NCBI GenBank assembly: GCA_050331455.1
Contig: JBHJGV010000043.1
Location: 19,981 to 83,980, forward strand
Direction of reading: 5' to 3'
DNA length: 64,000 nucleotides
Source of the DNA: CAYUYV01 sp050331455
GTDB lineage: Bacteria > Pseudomonadota > Alphaproteobacteria > JAJFIK01
Positions 8,021 through 19,377 of the stretch are shown here, piece by piece (positions within the stretch are counted from its first letter, which is position 1; every line of letters starts with the position of its first letter). The notes below the pieces were generated by a model. The model worked only from the letters and a program-made list of their open reading frames with translations, searched no databases and had not been told where the DNA came from. The translations under genes and the position numbers were made by a program.

Positions 8021-11000
8021 TCAGTCGTCCTGTTCCTCGTGCTCGGGCAGCAGGACTTCGCGTTTTCCCACATGGTTGGCAGGGCTGATCATGCCTTCTT
8101 CTTCCATGCGCTCGATCAGGCGAGCGGCCCGGTTGTAGCCGATCTGCAGCTTGCGCTGGATGTAGCTGGTGGAGGCTTTCCGGTCCCGGGCCACGATCGC
8201 CACTGCCCGGTCGAACAGGTCATCTCCGGTATCCTCGCCCGAATTGCCGGAAATGAGATCGAAGAAGCTCTCGGTCTCCCCGTCCTCGGTCTCCTCCAGG
8301 ATCGCATCCACATAGGCCGGCTGTCCCTGGTCCTTCAGATAGCCAACCACGTCCTCGACTTCCGCGTCCGACACGAAGGGGCCGTGGACCCGGCGGATCC
8401 GTCCGCCCCCGGCCATATAGAGCATGTCGCCCTGGCCGAGGAGCTGTTCGGCACCCTGTTCGCCGAGGATCGTGCGGCTGTCGATCTTGGAGGTCACCTG
8501 AAAACTGATCCGGGTGGGGAAGTTCGCCTTGATCGTGCCCGTGATGACGTCGACGCTCGGCCGCTGGGTGGCGGTGATCAGGTGGATGCCGGCGGCCCGG
8601 GCCATCTGTGCCAGGCGCTGCACCGCCGTCTCGATATCCTTTCCGGCGACCATCATCAGGTCCGCCATCTCGTCCACGACCACGACGATGAACGGCATGG
8701 CCTCCAGCGGCAGGACTTCTTCCTCGAAGATCGGCTCACCGGTTTCCTTGTCGAAGCCCGTCTGGACGCTGCGGGTCAGCACTTCGTCCCGCTCCGCCGC
8801 CTCGGCAATGCGCTCATTGAAGCCCTTGATGTTCCGGACCCCAAGCTTCGACATTTTCTTGTAGCGGTCTTCCATCTCCCGCACGACCCATTTGAGGGCG
8901 ACGATGGCCTTTTTGGGGTCCGTCACCACGGGGGTCAGCAGGTGGGGAATACCCTCATAGACCGACAGTTCCAGCATTTTCGGGTCAATGAGGATCAGCT
9001 TGCACTGGCTCGGCGGCATCCGATAGAGCAGCGACAGGATCATCGTGTTGATGGCCACGGACTTGCCCGAGCCGGTCGTCCCCGCAATCAGCAGGTGGGG
9101 CATGTTCGCCAGATCCACAATGACCGCATCGCCGCTGATCTGTTTGCCGAGCGCCAAGGCGAGCCGGCTTGAGGTCTTCTCATAGTTCGGCGAGGCCAGC
9201 AGTTCACGCAGAAAGACGAGTTCCCGCTTCTTGTTGGGCAGTTCGATGCCGATGGCGTTGCGCCCGGGAATGACGGCCACCCGGGCCGAGACGGCACTCA
9301 TGGACCGGGCGATGTCGTCGGCAAGGCCGATGACGCGGGATGACTTGATGCCCGGTGCCGGCTCCAACTCGTAAAGCGTGACCACCGGACCCGGATGGAT
9401 ATTGATGATCTCTCCGCGCACGCCGAAATCCTGAAGCACCGTCTCAAGCTGGCGGGCATTGTCCTCCAGATAAAGATCGAATTCCGGATCCGAGGCCGCC
9501 CGGTCCCGGGGCTCCTGGAGCAGGTCAAGGGGCGGCAGGCCATAACTTGAGGACTCAAGATCCAGAATGTCGCCCGGCCGCCCGGCCGGGCCATCCCGCT
9601 CGCCGCGCGTCCGGGGCCGGGGTGAAAAAATGGTGCGCGGTGGGGGCGTGGGCGCTGCGGTCGGCGCCGGCGCGGCGCGCGACGGGGCAGCGGCTTCGCG
9701 CGTCTGCTCCCGAGACAGCCTGGGCTCCGGGATCGGATCGGCCCTTTCCTGGTCCCGATCCCGATCTGAATCTCTGTCCCCGGCCTGCGGCGTGCCGGCC
9801 GACTGTATATCCATCGCGGCCGTGTCGGATGCCGGCGCAACGCGCCTTTCGGACCGGGACGCTTCGGGGCCCCGTTCCGTCGCCTTCAGAGTGCGGATCG
9901 CAGCAAAAGTGCGCGGCGGCATGGGCGGATCCATCAGGGGATCGGCAATGCTGACACCGCGATCCGACAGATCGCCCCCGTCGATATCTGCCGGATCTGG
10001 CCCATCGTCTTCATCCATCAGGACGTCGCGGTCCTCCGGCTCCTCGCCATAGGGGCTCTCGACCCGATCCATCTCAGCCCAGGGCGGCTCGGAGGCCGAT
10101 GTCTCCTCCCCATAAGGCTCGTCCCGGTGCGTCCGATTGGCCGCCATGGGGGGAGGGGAGGGGGGCTGCGCGGCTCCGTGCGGCCGTGGCGCATGACCAT
10201 CCGAAACCAGTCCTTCGGCGTCATCGGTCCAGACGTCGTCGTCGTCCCAATTGCCGTCGTCGTCCGATCCGTCCAGCGTCGCCGGGAAGGGTGCGCCTCG
10301 CCCATGGTCCGCAGTCTGCTCCGTGTCGGGACCATGGCTGCGATAACGGCCCGTGCCAGCGAAGGTGGGCTGTTCCGGCGCCCCATCCGGCATGCCCCTC
10401 ACATGGAGGGCGGCATCGTCATCTTCGGCGGCCCAGTCCGATGCATCGCTCCGGTCGAAGGCCGGTTCATAGGACTCCGGCGCCACATCAATGGGCGCGT
10501 AGTCGTAGGATGGCCTCTCGGCGGCAAACCGGTCCCGGACCGCATCGACGCTCGGCTCGCGCCGGTGATAGCGGTCCGCGTAGCGATCCGGTGCCGGCGG
10601 ATCGATGGCCTCGGCCTCGATGGGATCGGAGGTTTCCGGCTCGGTGTCGCCGTGGCCGGTCCAGGGCGTGGCAACGAGGTCGAAGGCGGGTTCGGGCTCC
10701 CCGGGCGCGGTTGATTGGGGATGGCCGGAGGCCTTCGGGTGGAGCGGGCGTCGGGCGCTCTGCCAACCGCCGCGCTCGGGCACATTGGGGTGTTCGGCCG
10801 CCCGGAGGGCGTGGTCCTCGGCTCCGGAACCGAGATAGGTGTCCTCGAACACCGGGTCGCGGTCCGGATAGTGGGTACCGGCATGTTCGAGCGCCGGCCG
10901 GGGCGGCTCGTCGACCGGCTCCCGGCGGGCCCAGGGCATGGCGCCGAACAGGCCGGCGAGGGCTGCCGCCCAGCGCTGCCACCAGCTCAGATCCACCGGA

Positions 11001-11668
11001 TCGGCGGCAGCCGCGGTTTCCGTCGCGGCCATGCGGGCCCGCTCGGCGCGCCGGCGCCCACGCATCTGCCAGCGATAGTCCGTGACCCGCACACCGACGG
11101 CGACCGCGAAGGTCACCAGGGCAAAGACAGCCGCCAGGATCCCGGCGAACAGGCGCAGACTGCGGGGATCGGTGATGCCGAGCCAGGTCGCCGCGCCGAT
11201 GAGGTTCTGGTAGATCGCGTCTCCGATCCATCCGCCCATGGACGTCTCCAGCGGGGCCGGGGCCTGGATCGGCAGGCTTGCGGCCAGGGCGCTGGCGCAC
11301 AGGCCCGACACCATCCAGCACAGCAGACGGGTGGCATAATCGCCGGGCCCCTGCTTGGCCATGAACCACCAGCCGGCCACCGCGATGGGCGGCACGAAGG
11401 CAATGGCACCCAGTCCCACCGTCTGCATGACGATATCGGCGAAGTAAGATCCGGGCCGGCCCAGGAGATTCCAGGGTTGTTCCGGTGTGGCGTTGTTGAA
11501 GCTGGGATCCAGAGGCGAGAAGGTGGACAGGGCCAGGGTCATGGCCACACCCGCGAGGATCAGGCCAAGACCGATGACTTCCATCAGGCGGTCCCGGGCG
11601 AACAGCAGGCTGGCATGCCCCAGCCGCCTAAAGACACCCGGTTGGTCCTGAAAACTCGATCCAATCAT
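8021..11668 (-). CDS. ftsK: DNA translocase FtsK
   Basis: 1215 residues, longer than many homologues because of the linker. The N-terminus has about four membrane segments (residues ~35-190). A long acidic, Pro/Asp/Arg-rich low-complexity linker follows to about residue 640. The RecA-like motor has Walker A GTTGSGKS near residue 860 and Walker B FIVVVVDEMADLMM. The C-terminal winged-helix gamma domain (about 1140-1205) contains the KASTSYIQRKLQIGYNRAA motif that reads polar KOPS sequences. It pumps chromosome ends through the closing septum and activates dimer resolution. ATG 11668 has AGGGAG upstream; the frame is open further upstream into a duplicated 19-mer. Confidence 0.96.
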   Translation of the reverse strand: MIGSSFQDQPGVFRRLGHASLLFARDRLMEVIGLGLILAGVAMTLALSTFSPLDPSFNNATPEQPWNLLGRPGSYFADIVMQTVGLGAIAFVPPIAVAGWWFMAKQGPGDYATRLLCWMVSGLCASALAASLPIQAPAPLETSMGGWIGDAIYQNLIGAATWLGITDPRSLRLFAGILAAVFALVTFAVAVGVRVTDYRWQMRGRRRAERARMAATETAAAADPVDLSWWQRWAAALAGLFGAMPWARREPVDEPPRPALEHAGTHYPDRDPVFEDTYLGSGAEDHALRAAEHPNVPERGGWQSARRPLHPKASGHPQSTAPGEPEPAFDLVATPWTGHGDTEPETSDPIEAEAIDPPAPDRYADRYHRREPSVDAVRDRFAAERPSYDYAPIDVAPESYEPAFDRSDASDWAAEDDDAALHVRGMPDGAPEQPTFAGTGRYRSHGPDTEQTADHGRGAPFPATLDGSDDDGNWDDDDVWTDDAEGLVSDGHAPRPHGAAQPPSPPPMAANRTHRDEPYGEETSASEPPWAEMDRVESPYGEEPEDRDVLMDEDDGPDPADIDGGDLSDRGVSIADPLMDPPMPPRTFAAIRTLKATERGPEASRSERRVAPASDTAAMDIQSAGTPQAGDRDSDRDRDQERADPIPEPRLSREQTREAAAPSRAAPAPTAAPTPPPRTIFSPRPRTRGERDGPAGRPGDILDLESSSYGLPPLDLLQEPRDRAASDPEFDLYLEDNARQLETVLQDFGVRGEIINIHPGPVVTLYELEPAPGIKSSRVIGLADDIARSMSAVSARVAVIPGRNAIGIELPNKKRELVFLRELLASPNYEKTSSRLALALGKQISGDAVIVDLANMPHLLIAGTTGSGKSVAINTMILSLLYRMPPSQCKLILIDPKMLELSVYEGIPHLLTPVVTDPKKAIVALKWVVREMEDRYKKMSKLGVRNIKGFNERIAEAAERDEVLTRSVQTGFDKETGEPIFEEEVLPLEAMPFIVVVVDEMADLMMVAGKDIETAVQRLAQMARAAGIHLITATQRPSVDVITGTIKANFPTRISFQVTSKIDSRTILGEQGAEQLLGQGDMLYMAGGGRIRRVHGPFVSDAEVEDVVGYLKDQGQPAYVDAILEETEDGETESFFDLISGNSGEDTGDDLFDRAVAIVARDRKASTSYIQRKLQIGYNRAARLIERMEEEGMISPANHVGKREVLLPEHEEQDD

Positions 11669-11674
11669 CCCTGT

Positions 11675-11712
11675 CTCCCTGGCACTTGTCCTGCTCCCTG
11701 GCACTTGTCCTG
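11675..11712. repeat. Tandem duplication, 19 bp x 2
   Basis: The 19-mer beginning CTCCCTGGCACTTG occurs twice without a gap (11675-11693 and 11694-11712) and without mismatch. It lies just upstream of the ftsK start and, on the minus strand, duplicates the CAGGGAG-type ribosome-binding sequence. Confidence 0.9.
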
Positions 11713-11929
11713 CAGGGTGTCATACGCGGCCCTGTCCGTGGCGGTGCGGACGGACCCTCACTCGAACCGGACGCTGTCTATCGGCATCAAAGCCGGCAGG
11801 TCGTTTCCGCCCTGGGCCGCCCGGTGTAACGGCGGCCGAGGGCGTGGAGATGCGGTCATCCCATCCCGAAAAAGCTGTGGTACACCGTGCAGATCCGGTG
11901 GGGCCGGACCCGCGCAGCCGGTGGTGGAT

Positions 11930-13189
11930 TTACCCTCCAACTGTGGCGATGAGGCGGCTCAGGGCGTCCTGCGTGACCGTCTCGTCATGCACGAGGGCGA
12001 CGCGGATATAGTCATGGCCCGGATTGTCCGCGCCGTGGCGACCGTGTCCGCGCGCAAGATAGGCCCCGGGCAGGACTCGCACACCGGTCTCCCGCCACAA
12101 ATGCAGCGTGGCCTGCTCGCCGCTCAGCCCCACCCGCGACATGTCGAGCCACAGGAAAAATCCGCCCGGCGGCCGGAAAAAGCCGAAGCGATCGGCAAAA
12201 TGCTCCGCAGCCCAATCGAGTTTGCGGGTGTAGAGGGCCCGGTTCGCCTCCACATGGGTATCCTCGCGCCACACTGCGGCGGCGGCGGCCTGGATGGGCA
12301 GGGGCGAGGGCGCCCCGCCATAGCTGCGCAGCTTCCGGAAGCGGGCGATGAGCAATGGGTCGCCGGCGACGAACCCGCAGCGCAGGCCCGGAAGGTTCGA
12401 CCGTTTGGAGAGAGAATGGAACGCCAGTATGCGCGCGGGCGGGGTGCCCCGGGCATGGGCGGTCTCCAGAATGCCCGTCGGCGGGCCGGCGTCATAGATC
12501 TCCGCATAGCACTCATCGGCGAAGACGAAAAAATCGTGGGCCTGTGCCAGTTCCAACAGCCGGCCCCAATAGGCGCCATCCGCGACCGTACCCTGAGGAT
12601 TGGCGGGCGAGCACAGATAGACCGCTGCCGTGCGTGCCAGAAGATCCTCCGGCAGCGCCTCGAGATCCGGCAGGTGCCCCGTCGCGGCCGTCGCATCGAG
12701 GAAGACGGGCTCGGCGCCGATGGAAACGGCGGCGGCGGCATAGCATTGATAGAACGGGTTCGGCATCAGGATGGCTGGCCGGTCGCTCCGGTCCGCCTTG
12801 TGGCCAGCCAGGGTCTGGGCCGCCATGAACAGGCCTTCCCGCGTCCCGTTGAGCGCGATCACATGGGTACGCGGATCGATCCAGCCTTCCGAAAGGCCGT
12901 AGCGGCGGTTCAGCCAGCCCGTGACCGCATCGAGATGATCCGGCGTTCCGGCCGGCGGGGGATAGCGCCCGTAGCCCGCGGCCTCCCGCGCCAGGATCTC
13001 GGTCACCATGGGTGGAAAGGCGTGTTTCGGCTCGCCCAGGGCAAGGTCGATCGGCACGGCCCCCGGCTCGGTACCGGCCAACAGGCCGGCGAGCCTCGGA
13101 AAGGCGTAATCGGGCAGACGGTCGAACGTCCACGGATCGGATGCGGTGCCGGGCTCCGACACGCTTTCAGACCCGGCCCTCACCTGCAT
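11930..13189 (-). CDS. Class I/II aminotransferase (DapC-like)
   Basis: About 419 residues of fold-type I PLP enzyme. Seen in order: ALGEPKHAFP (substrate arm), NGTREGLFMAAQ, NPFYQCY, SPANPQG (the Asn of the PLP site), FADECYAEIY (Asp and Tyr contacting PLP), HSLSKRSNLPGLRCG (Schiff-base Lys) and YIRVALV (Arg binding the substrate carboxylate). The set resembles succinyldiaminopimelate aminotransferases of lysine and peptidoglycan synthesis, and the position next to ftsK is the common alphaproteobacterial one. ATG 13189 is my choice; no strong ribosome-binding site is visible and the open frame extends upstream. Confidence 0.85.
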   Translation of the reverse strand: MQVRAGSESVSEPGTASDPWTFDRLPDYAFPRLAGLLAGTEPGAVPIDLALGEPKHAFPPMVTEILAREAAGYGRYPPPAGTPDHLDAVTGWLNRRYGLSEGWIDPRTHVIALNGTREGLFMAAQTLAGHKADRSDRPAILMPNPFYQCYAAAAVSIGAEPVFLDATAATGHLPDLEALPEDLLARTAAVYLCSPANPQGTVADGAYWGRLLELAQAHDFFVFADECYAEIYDAGPPTGILETAHARGTPPARILAFHSLSKRSNLPGLRCGFVAGDPLLIARFRKLRSYGGAPSPLPIQAAAAAVWREDTHVEANRALYTRKLDWAAEHFADRFGFFRPPGGFFLWLDMSRVGLSGEQATLHLWRETGVRVLPGAYLARGHGRHGADNPGHDYIRVALVHDETVTQDALSRLIATVGG

Positions 13190-13221
13190 GCCATCAGCCC
13201 CATGATGTTTTGAACCGTGAT

Positions 13222-13259
13222 TGTTGCGACCGGAGAGTGTTGCGACCGGAAAGTGTTGC
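13222..13259. repeat. Tandem repeat, 16 bp x 2.4
   Basis: TGTTGCGACCGGAGAG (13222-13237) is followed by TGTTGCGACCGGAAAG (13238-13253) and a partial TGTTGC. It lies between amtB and the aminotransferase start. Confidence 0.85.
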
Positions 13260-13418
13260 AAAACGCAAAAGCCGTGGAGAGGTGGGGTCCGGTATTCCAC
13301 CGGAGTCAGACGATCGTTACACCAAAGATCGCGGGGGTGCAATCGGCTGGATACGGAATGGCCCTCCCGATTGTCCACCGGAAGGGCCGTTTTGTGCCAA
13401 TTCAAGACGTTTTGCCGG

Positions 13419-14792
<1,374 letters not shown>

Positions 14793-14834
14793 ATACCCCT
14801 CCTCATGTGAGGTCCTCTCCCCGGGGCATTCACT

Positions 14835-15173
14835 TTACAGCGCATCGGCATCCGTTTCTCCGGTGCGGATGCGGACGGAATGCTCCACGTCGAGGACAAA
14901 AATCTTCCCGTCACCGATCTTGCCGGTCTGGGCATGGCTCTGGATGGTCTCGATGGCCCGGTCCACCAGATCGTCCGGCACCACCACCTCCAGCTTCAAT
15001 TTCGGCAGAAAGCTGATGGCGTATTCAGCGCCGCGATAAATCTCCGTGTGCCCCTTCTGGCGTCCATAGCCGCGCACCTCGGACACGGTGAGGCCGGCGG
15101 CGCCGATGGCCGTGAGCGCTTCGTGGACCTCGTCCAGCTTGAACGGTTTGATGACGGCCATGACCAGCTTCAT
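14835..15173 (-). CDS. glnK: Nitrogen regulatory protein P-II (GlnK)
   Basis: 112 residues, exactly family length. It begins MKLVMAVIKPFKLDEVHEAL. The T-loop reads KGHTEIYRGAEY, with the uridylylation Tyr at position 51. The C-terminal signature GKIGDGKIFVLDVEHSVRIRTGE binds ATP or ADP. P-II trimers read 2-oxoglutarate and energy state; the amtB partner downstream marks this copy as the GlnK type that plugs the ammonium channel. ATG 15173 has AAGGAG 7-8 bases upstream. Control by NtrC and sigma-54 would be expected for the family, but I could not find a convincing -24/-12 element. Confidence 0.96.
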   Translation of the reverse strand: MKLVMAVIKPFKLDEVHEALTAIGAAGLTVSEVRGYGRQKGHTEIYRGAEYAISFLPKLKLEVVVPDDLVDRAIETIQSHAQTGKIGDGKIFVLDVEHSVRIRTGETDADAL

Positions 15174-15374
15174 GGGACTCTCCTTGTAATCCGCCGCCCG
15201 GCCCGCAGGTCCGGTCAGGCAACGGCGCTCATGCAACGAAACTCATGCAAGTGAGCAGGATGGCGTCCCCGGGGTGCCGACGTCATTCGGCCGGTCTTTT
15301 TCCCGAGGGTCACGCTAGGCAAGCGCCACCGCTGCTGCAACGGTTCAGCGCAAATTTCGTGCGCATCGCGGTGG

Positions 15375-16760
15375 TCAGCGCGACAAAACCGCTTCTGCTG
15401 CGACTGCAAGACGCAGAAGGGCGGCTTCGCCACCGGGGCCAGCGACGAGCTGAAGCCCCACGGGCAAAGCCGGCGCCGTCCCGTCGGGGGCGGTAAATCC
15501 GGCGGGAATGCTGATGGCGCACAGCCCCAGACCGTTGGCCGGCGATGTGAGCATGAGGGCCGAGCGATTGGCGGCGGTATAGGCCGCCTCGTCATGCTCA
15601 AGGTCGGCGATCGGCGCAGGCCGGGCCGCGGTGGTGGGCAGGGCCACGGCGAGGCCGCCCGCCAGGCGGTCCGCCGCATCCCGTGCCACCTGACGCAGCT
15701 CTGCGAGATATCCCGCCAAGCCGATTGCGGTGCCACCGTCGGCTTCCGCGATCCGATTGGCCACGAAGCGGTACATCTCGCTGGGGCGCGCCTCGACCGC
15801 GTCGCGCCACACGGCGGAGGCCTCGGGCACGCCGGGCACCCCGTGTTTGCGGGCAAGGCCGCGCAGGACGTCGAAAGGGGCAAAACGGCCCCGCATCACC
15901 TGGGCTCCGGCCTTGGACAATGCCTCAAGGGCCGCCTCATAGGGTGCCAGGACTGAGGTTTCGACGGCACTGAGCGCCTCGGCGGGCAGGGCCAGGATCC
16001 GGCGCCCGGCGATCCGGCTGCCTGCAAGATCCACGGGCTTTTGACCGGCCAGCACCGCATGGAGGGCGGCCGCATCGACAACGCAGGTCGCCAGGGGGCC
16101 CACGGTATCGAGGCTCGGCACGAGGGGCACGATGCCGTCGGTGGGGATCAGGCCGGCGGTCGTCTTCAGGCCGACCAGATTGTTCCAGGCCGCCGGAATG
16201 CGCACCGATCCCCCCGTATCCGTGCCCACGCCGAGGGGACACAACCCGCGAGCGATGGCGACGGCCGTGCCGCTGGATGAGCCGCCCGGAACCCGGGGCG
16301 TGGTGGCATCGAAGGCGTTCGCGGGCGTGCCCGTGACGGGATTGATGCCAAGGCCGGAAAAGGCAATCTCGGTCAGGTTCGTCTTGCCGAGAAACACCGC
16401 GCCCGCAAGTGTGGCCCGGGACAGCACAGGCGCGTCCCGATCCGGCACATGGTTCTGGAGCAGGCGGCTTCCGGCGGCCGTGACGGCCCCGCCGGTCTCC
16501 ACATTGTCTTTCCAGGCTATGGGCACGCCGTCGAGCGGTCCCCGCCGCAGGCCGGCTTTCGCGCGTTGCCATGCCGCGTGCGCTTCCGCACGCGTGCGCT
16601 CGGGAAGGAGATGAACGAAGATCCGGTGCTCGGGATCAAGGGTCCCAATCCGGGCGAGGGCCTGTTCGGCGATTTCGATCGGGTTCGCTGCGCCCCGTTC
16701 GATGGCCGCCCCCAGGGCCAGGGCCGGTGCCCCTGCGTCTGCCGAACCGGTCTCGGACAT
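15375..16760 (-). CDS. Amidase signature family hydrolase
   Basis: 461 residues. The amidase-signature triad is complete: Lys in PIAWKDN, cis-Ser in PGGSSSGTAVAIA and the nucleophile Ser in VGTDTGGSVRIPAA. Such enzymes hydrolyse amides or related bonds (acetamide, allophanate, malonamate and others). The substrate pocket does not reveal which, and no GatA partner subunits (gatB, gatC) are adjacent. ATG 16760 is preceded by GGAGGAGAG. It is monocistronic, with glnK on one side and a divergent small gene on the other. Confidence 0.88.
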   Translation of the reverse strand: MSETGSADAGAPALALGAAIERGAANPIEIAEQALARIGTLDPEHRIFVHLLPERTRAEAHAAWQRAKAGLRRGPLDGVPIAWKDNVETGGAVTAAGSRLLQNHVPDRDAPVLSRATLAGAVFLGKTNLTEIAFSGLGINPVTGTPANAFDATTPRVPGGSSSGTAVAIARGLCPLGVGTDTGGSVRIPAAWNNLVGLKTTAGLIPTDGIVPLVPSLDTVGPLATCVVDAAALHAVLAGQKPVDLAGSRIAGRRILALPAEALSAVETSVLAPYEAALEALSKAGAQVMRGRFAPFDVLRGLARKHGVPGVPEASAVWRDAVEARPSEMYRFVANRIAEADGGTAIGLAGYLAELRQVARDAADRLAGGLAVALPTTAARPAPIADLEHDEAAYTAANRSALMLTSPANGLGLCAISIPAGFTAPDGTAPALPVGLQLVAGPGGEAALLRLAVAAEAVLSR

Positions 16761-16802
16761 GGCACTCTCTCCTCCCTGTCTGCGCATCCGTGGAGATCAT
16801 GC

Positions 16803-17057
16803 ATGAAGTTCGTGTTCGCGTTCACCCTTGCCATCATGCTGGGCATGGTGGCCGGGTTCGGCGTTGCCGCGTATTCCGGTGATCCCACGGCCGCGACCAT
16901 TGCGGGTGCGGTGACGGGACTTGCGGTCTTTATCATCGAGCGACCCGGCAAACGGCGCCGGCGGCGTGGTAGGGGCCCGTCCGGCGATGGGCCTCAGGAC
17001 CGGGACAGTTGGTGGTCCGATGGCGGTGAGGGTAACGGTGATGGCGGCGGCGATTGA
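16803..17057 (+). CDS. Small membrane protein of unknown function
   Basis: 84 residues from ATG 16803, with GGAG seven bases upstream. Two hydrophobic helices (residues ~3-24 and ~30-47) form a hairpin, followed by an Arg-rich patch (RPGKRRRRRGRG) and a Gly/Asp-rich tail. The positive patch after the second helix would place both termini in the cytoplasm. I do not recognise a family. It ends about 60 bases before the UbiH-type gene and may share its transcript. Confidence 0.6.
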   Translation: MKFVFAFTLAIMLGMVAGFGVAAYSGDPTAATIAGAVTGLAVFIIERPGKRRRRRGRGPSGDGPQDRDSWWSDGGEGNGDGGGD

Positions 17058-17120
17058 CGCCGCGGCCGTGTGATCGGTGGTGTGTTCAGGATCAAGACGA
17101 TGATCAAAGGGAGTGAGGCC

Positions 17121-18470
17121 ATGGCAGGCGGTTCGGAACAGCCGGTGGCGGGGCAGCCGATGGATGGGCAGTCTAAGACCGGGCTGGGCGATCACGGATC
17201 CATGAATCCGGAACGGTCGGACGGGTGGGACGTTGTGATCGTTGGCGGCGGTCTCGTCGGTCTCACGCTCGGTATCGCCCTCGCCAAGGCCAAGCTCGAA
17301 ACCATCGTTATCGACGGGCTCGATCCGTCCACGGTGGTCGATGCTGGCTTCGACGGCCGTGTGTCGGCCATTGCCTTTGCCTCGGCGCGCATGTTCAAGG
17401 CTCTGGGCCTGTGGCCCAGCCTCGAGGACCGGGCCCAGCCCATCAACGATATTCTGGTGACGGACGGAACCGGCCGCCGGGCCGGCGAGGCGGGTGCTGC
17501 ATCTTTGATGCATTTGCATTTTGACCACCGGGAACTCGACACCGGGCCCCTGGGATTCCTGATGGAGAACCGCCATATTCGCATGGCCCAGCAGACCGTG
17601 ATGGCCGATTGTCCGGGTCTGCATGTCCTGGCGCCGGCGTCGGTCGCGCGGGTCGAGCGCGGGGCCCAGGGGGTCACGGCGCATCTGGCCGACGGGCGGA
17701 CCATCAAGGCCAAGCTGTGCCTCGCCGCCGACGGCCGACGCTCCTTCCTGCGCGAGTCGGCCGGGATCCGGACCGTGGGCTGGCAGTATCGGCAGACCGG
17801 GATTGTGACCACGGTGGAGCACGATGATCCCCATCACGGTGTGGCTCAGGAGTATTTCCTGCCCCACGGACCTTTCGCCATTCTGCCCATGACCGGCAAT
17901 CGGGCCTCCCTGGTGTGGACCGAGGACGCCGATCTGGCGCCGGACTATATGGCGCTCGACGATGCGCGGTTTGCGGAGGAAATTACCCACCGCTTCGGGC
18001 CCTATCTTGGCGAGGTCCGCCCTGTGGGGCCCCGCTGGTCCTATCCCCTGGGATTTCACATGGCCGAGCGCTTCGTGGACGATCGCATGGCCCTGGTGGG
18101 CGACGCGGCCCACGGCATCCACCCCATCGCCGGCCAGGGCCTCAATCTGGGCCTGCGCGACATCGCGGCCCTCGCGGAAGTGCTGGCGGATGCCCGCCGG
18201 CTTGGCCTCGATCCCGGCGCCCCCACCGTGCTGGAGCGCTATCAGCAGTGGCGCCGCTTCGACACGGTGGCGCTGGCAGCCGGCACGGATGTGCTGACCC
18301 GTCTGTTCTCGAACGATTTCGGCCCCCTACGGATGGCCCGGGATATGGGTCTGGCCATGGTGAACGCCATCGGCCCGGCCCGGCGCCTGTTCATGCGCCA
18401 TGCGGGCGGCGCGGTGGCGGTCGGCGGCGAAGCGAGCCTGCCCCGCCTGCTGCGCGGCGAAGCGGTGTGA
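17121..18470 (+). CDS. UbiH/UbiF/COQ6 family FAD monooxygenase
   Basis: About 449 residues. The dinucleotide-binding motif DVVIVGGGLVGLTLGIALA lies near residue 35. The ADGRRSFLRE stretch corresponds to the DG motif of aromatic hydroxylases, and ALVGDAAHGIHPIAGQGLNLGLRD is the second FAD-binding motif. Members hydroxylate the ubiquinone ring at C1, C5 or C6; which position this enzyme handles cannot be read from sequence. ATG 17121 was chosen for the GGGAG site upstream; an open frame continues from 17070. The last base lies 10 bases from the stop of the convergent acyltransferase. Confidence 0.9.
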   Translation: MAGGSEQPVAGQPMDGQSKTGLGDHGSMNPERSDGWDVVIVGGGLVGLTLGIALAKAKLETIVIDGLDPSTVVDAGFDGRVSAIAFASARMFKALGLWPSLEDRAQPINDILVTDGTGRRAGEAGAASLMHLHFDHRELDTGPLGFLMENRHIRMAQQTVMADCPGLHVLAPASVARVERGAQGVTAHLADGRTIKAKLCLAADGRRSFLRESAGIRTVGWQYRQTGIVTTVEHDDPHHGVAQEYFLPHGPFAILPMTGNRASLVWTEDADLAPDYMALDDARFAEEITHRFGPYLGEVRPVGPRWSYPLGFHMAERFVDDRMALVGDAAHGIHPIAGQGLNLGLRDIAALAEVLADARRLGLDPGAPTVLERYQQWRRFDTVALAAGTDVLTRLFSNDFGPLRMARDMGLAMVNAIGPARRLFMRHAGGAVAVGGEASLPRLLRGEAV

Positions 18471-18480
18471 GCGCGCGGGC

Positions 18481-19377
18481 TTACGGGAAGGGTGGGGCCC
18501 GTCCGGGGCCCATGCTGCGTTCCACATGGTGCTGCAGGCGCGTGATCTGGTCTTCGGGATCGCCGTCGAGCTGGTCCGGCTGGATCATGGGTCCGAAGGT
18601 GATCCGGTAGGTCTTGTTCTGCTTGTTGAGCATCTCGTTGAAGATCGTCATGTCCCGCAACTCGTTGCTCAGGAAATGCAGCGTGTAGTAGAGCAGCGAG
18701 TTGCGGGCCGAGATGTGGATGGGCAGGATCGGCGCATGATGCCGGCGCATCAGGCTGAGCACGGTCGTCAGCCAGGGACGCTCCTTGAGACCGGAAGCGG
18801 TCATATGGGCCAGCCGGCCGGACGGGAAGATCATCACAAGGCGGTCCTGCTCAAAGGCCTTCCGGGCCAGGAGCAAGGTTTCCTTCGTCTTGGCCCGGGT
18901 GCGTCTGTCCTCCACCCATTCCACGGGAATGATATTGCCGACAAGGGACGGGCAGGCCCGGATGGCATCGCGATTGGCAAAGAACATCACATCACGGCGC
19001 ATGGGCAGCAGCGCCTGATAAAGCGCAATCCCATCCACGATTCCGGTCGGATGGTTCGCCACGAGAATGGCCTTGCCCGAAGACGGGACATGCTCCATGC
19101 CCTCGATCTGGAGATCGAGCGCCAACCGGTTCGCAAGGTAATCGAGCACGCCGTGGGATGAGAGCGGCGCCACCTCGTCCACGGTGCGCTTGGCCTCGCG
19201 GTAGCGCAGCAGGGGATAGAACACGGCCCTCACCATGGGCCACACGATCGGCATACGCACCAGATGGCGCGCCCGCTCTTCGATCAGCACATCGACGATG
19301 TGAAGACTTTCGTCGTCCGGCGGACCGCCGGGCGTCAGGACCGGGGTGTCGGAGGCGCGCCGGGTTTGGTCATCCAT
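18481..19377 (-). CDS. PlsC-like lysophospholipid acyltransferase
   Basis: 298 residues. The acyltransferase block I appears as LVANHPTGIVDG (catalytic His and Asp, with one residue more than the textbook HX4D spacing), and FPSGRLA matches the later substrate-binding motif (usually FPEGTR). It probably transfers acyl groups to a lysophospholipid or related acceptor at the inner membrane. The first 43 bases overlap the end of the preceding gene, which suggests translational coupling. The spacing variant leaves the exact substrate open. Confidence 0.8.
   Translation of the reverse strand: MDDQTRRASDTPVLTPGGPPDDESLHIVDVLIEERARHLVRMPIVWPMVRAVFYPLLRYREAKRTVDEVAPLSSHGVLDYLANRLALDLQIEGMEHVPSSGKAILVANHPTGIVDGIALYQALLPMRRDVMFFANRDAIRACPSLVGNIIPVEWVEDRRTRAKTKETLLLARKAFEQDRLVMIFPSGRLAHMTASGLKERPWLTTVLSLMRRHHAPILPIHISARNSLLYYTLHFLSNELRDMTIFNEMLNKQNKTYRITFGPMIQPDQLDGDPEDQITRLQHHVERSMGPGRAPPFP

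Noticed and set aside
15174..15374. Possible sigma-54 promoter (TGGCGCTTGCC...GC) upstream of glnK
   Set aside because: The GG-N10-GC spacing can be drawn, but the -12 half reads CTAGC rather than TTGC and no NtrC site is convincing. Too weak to call.
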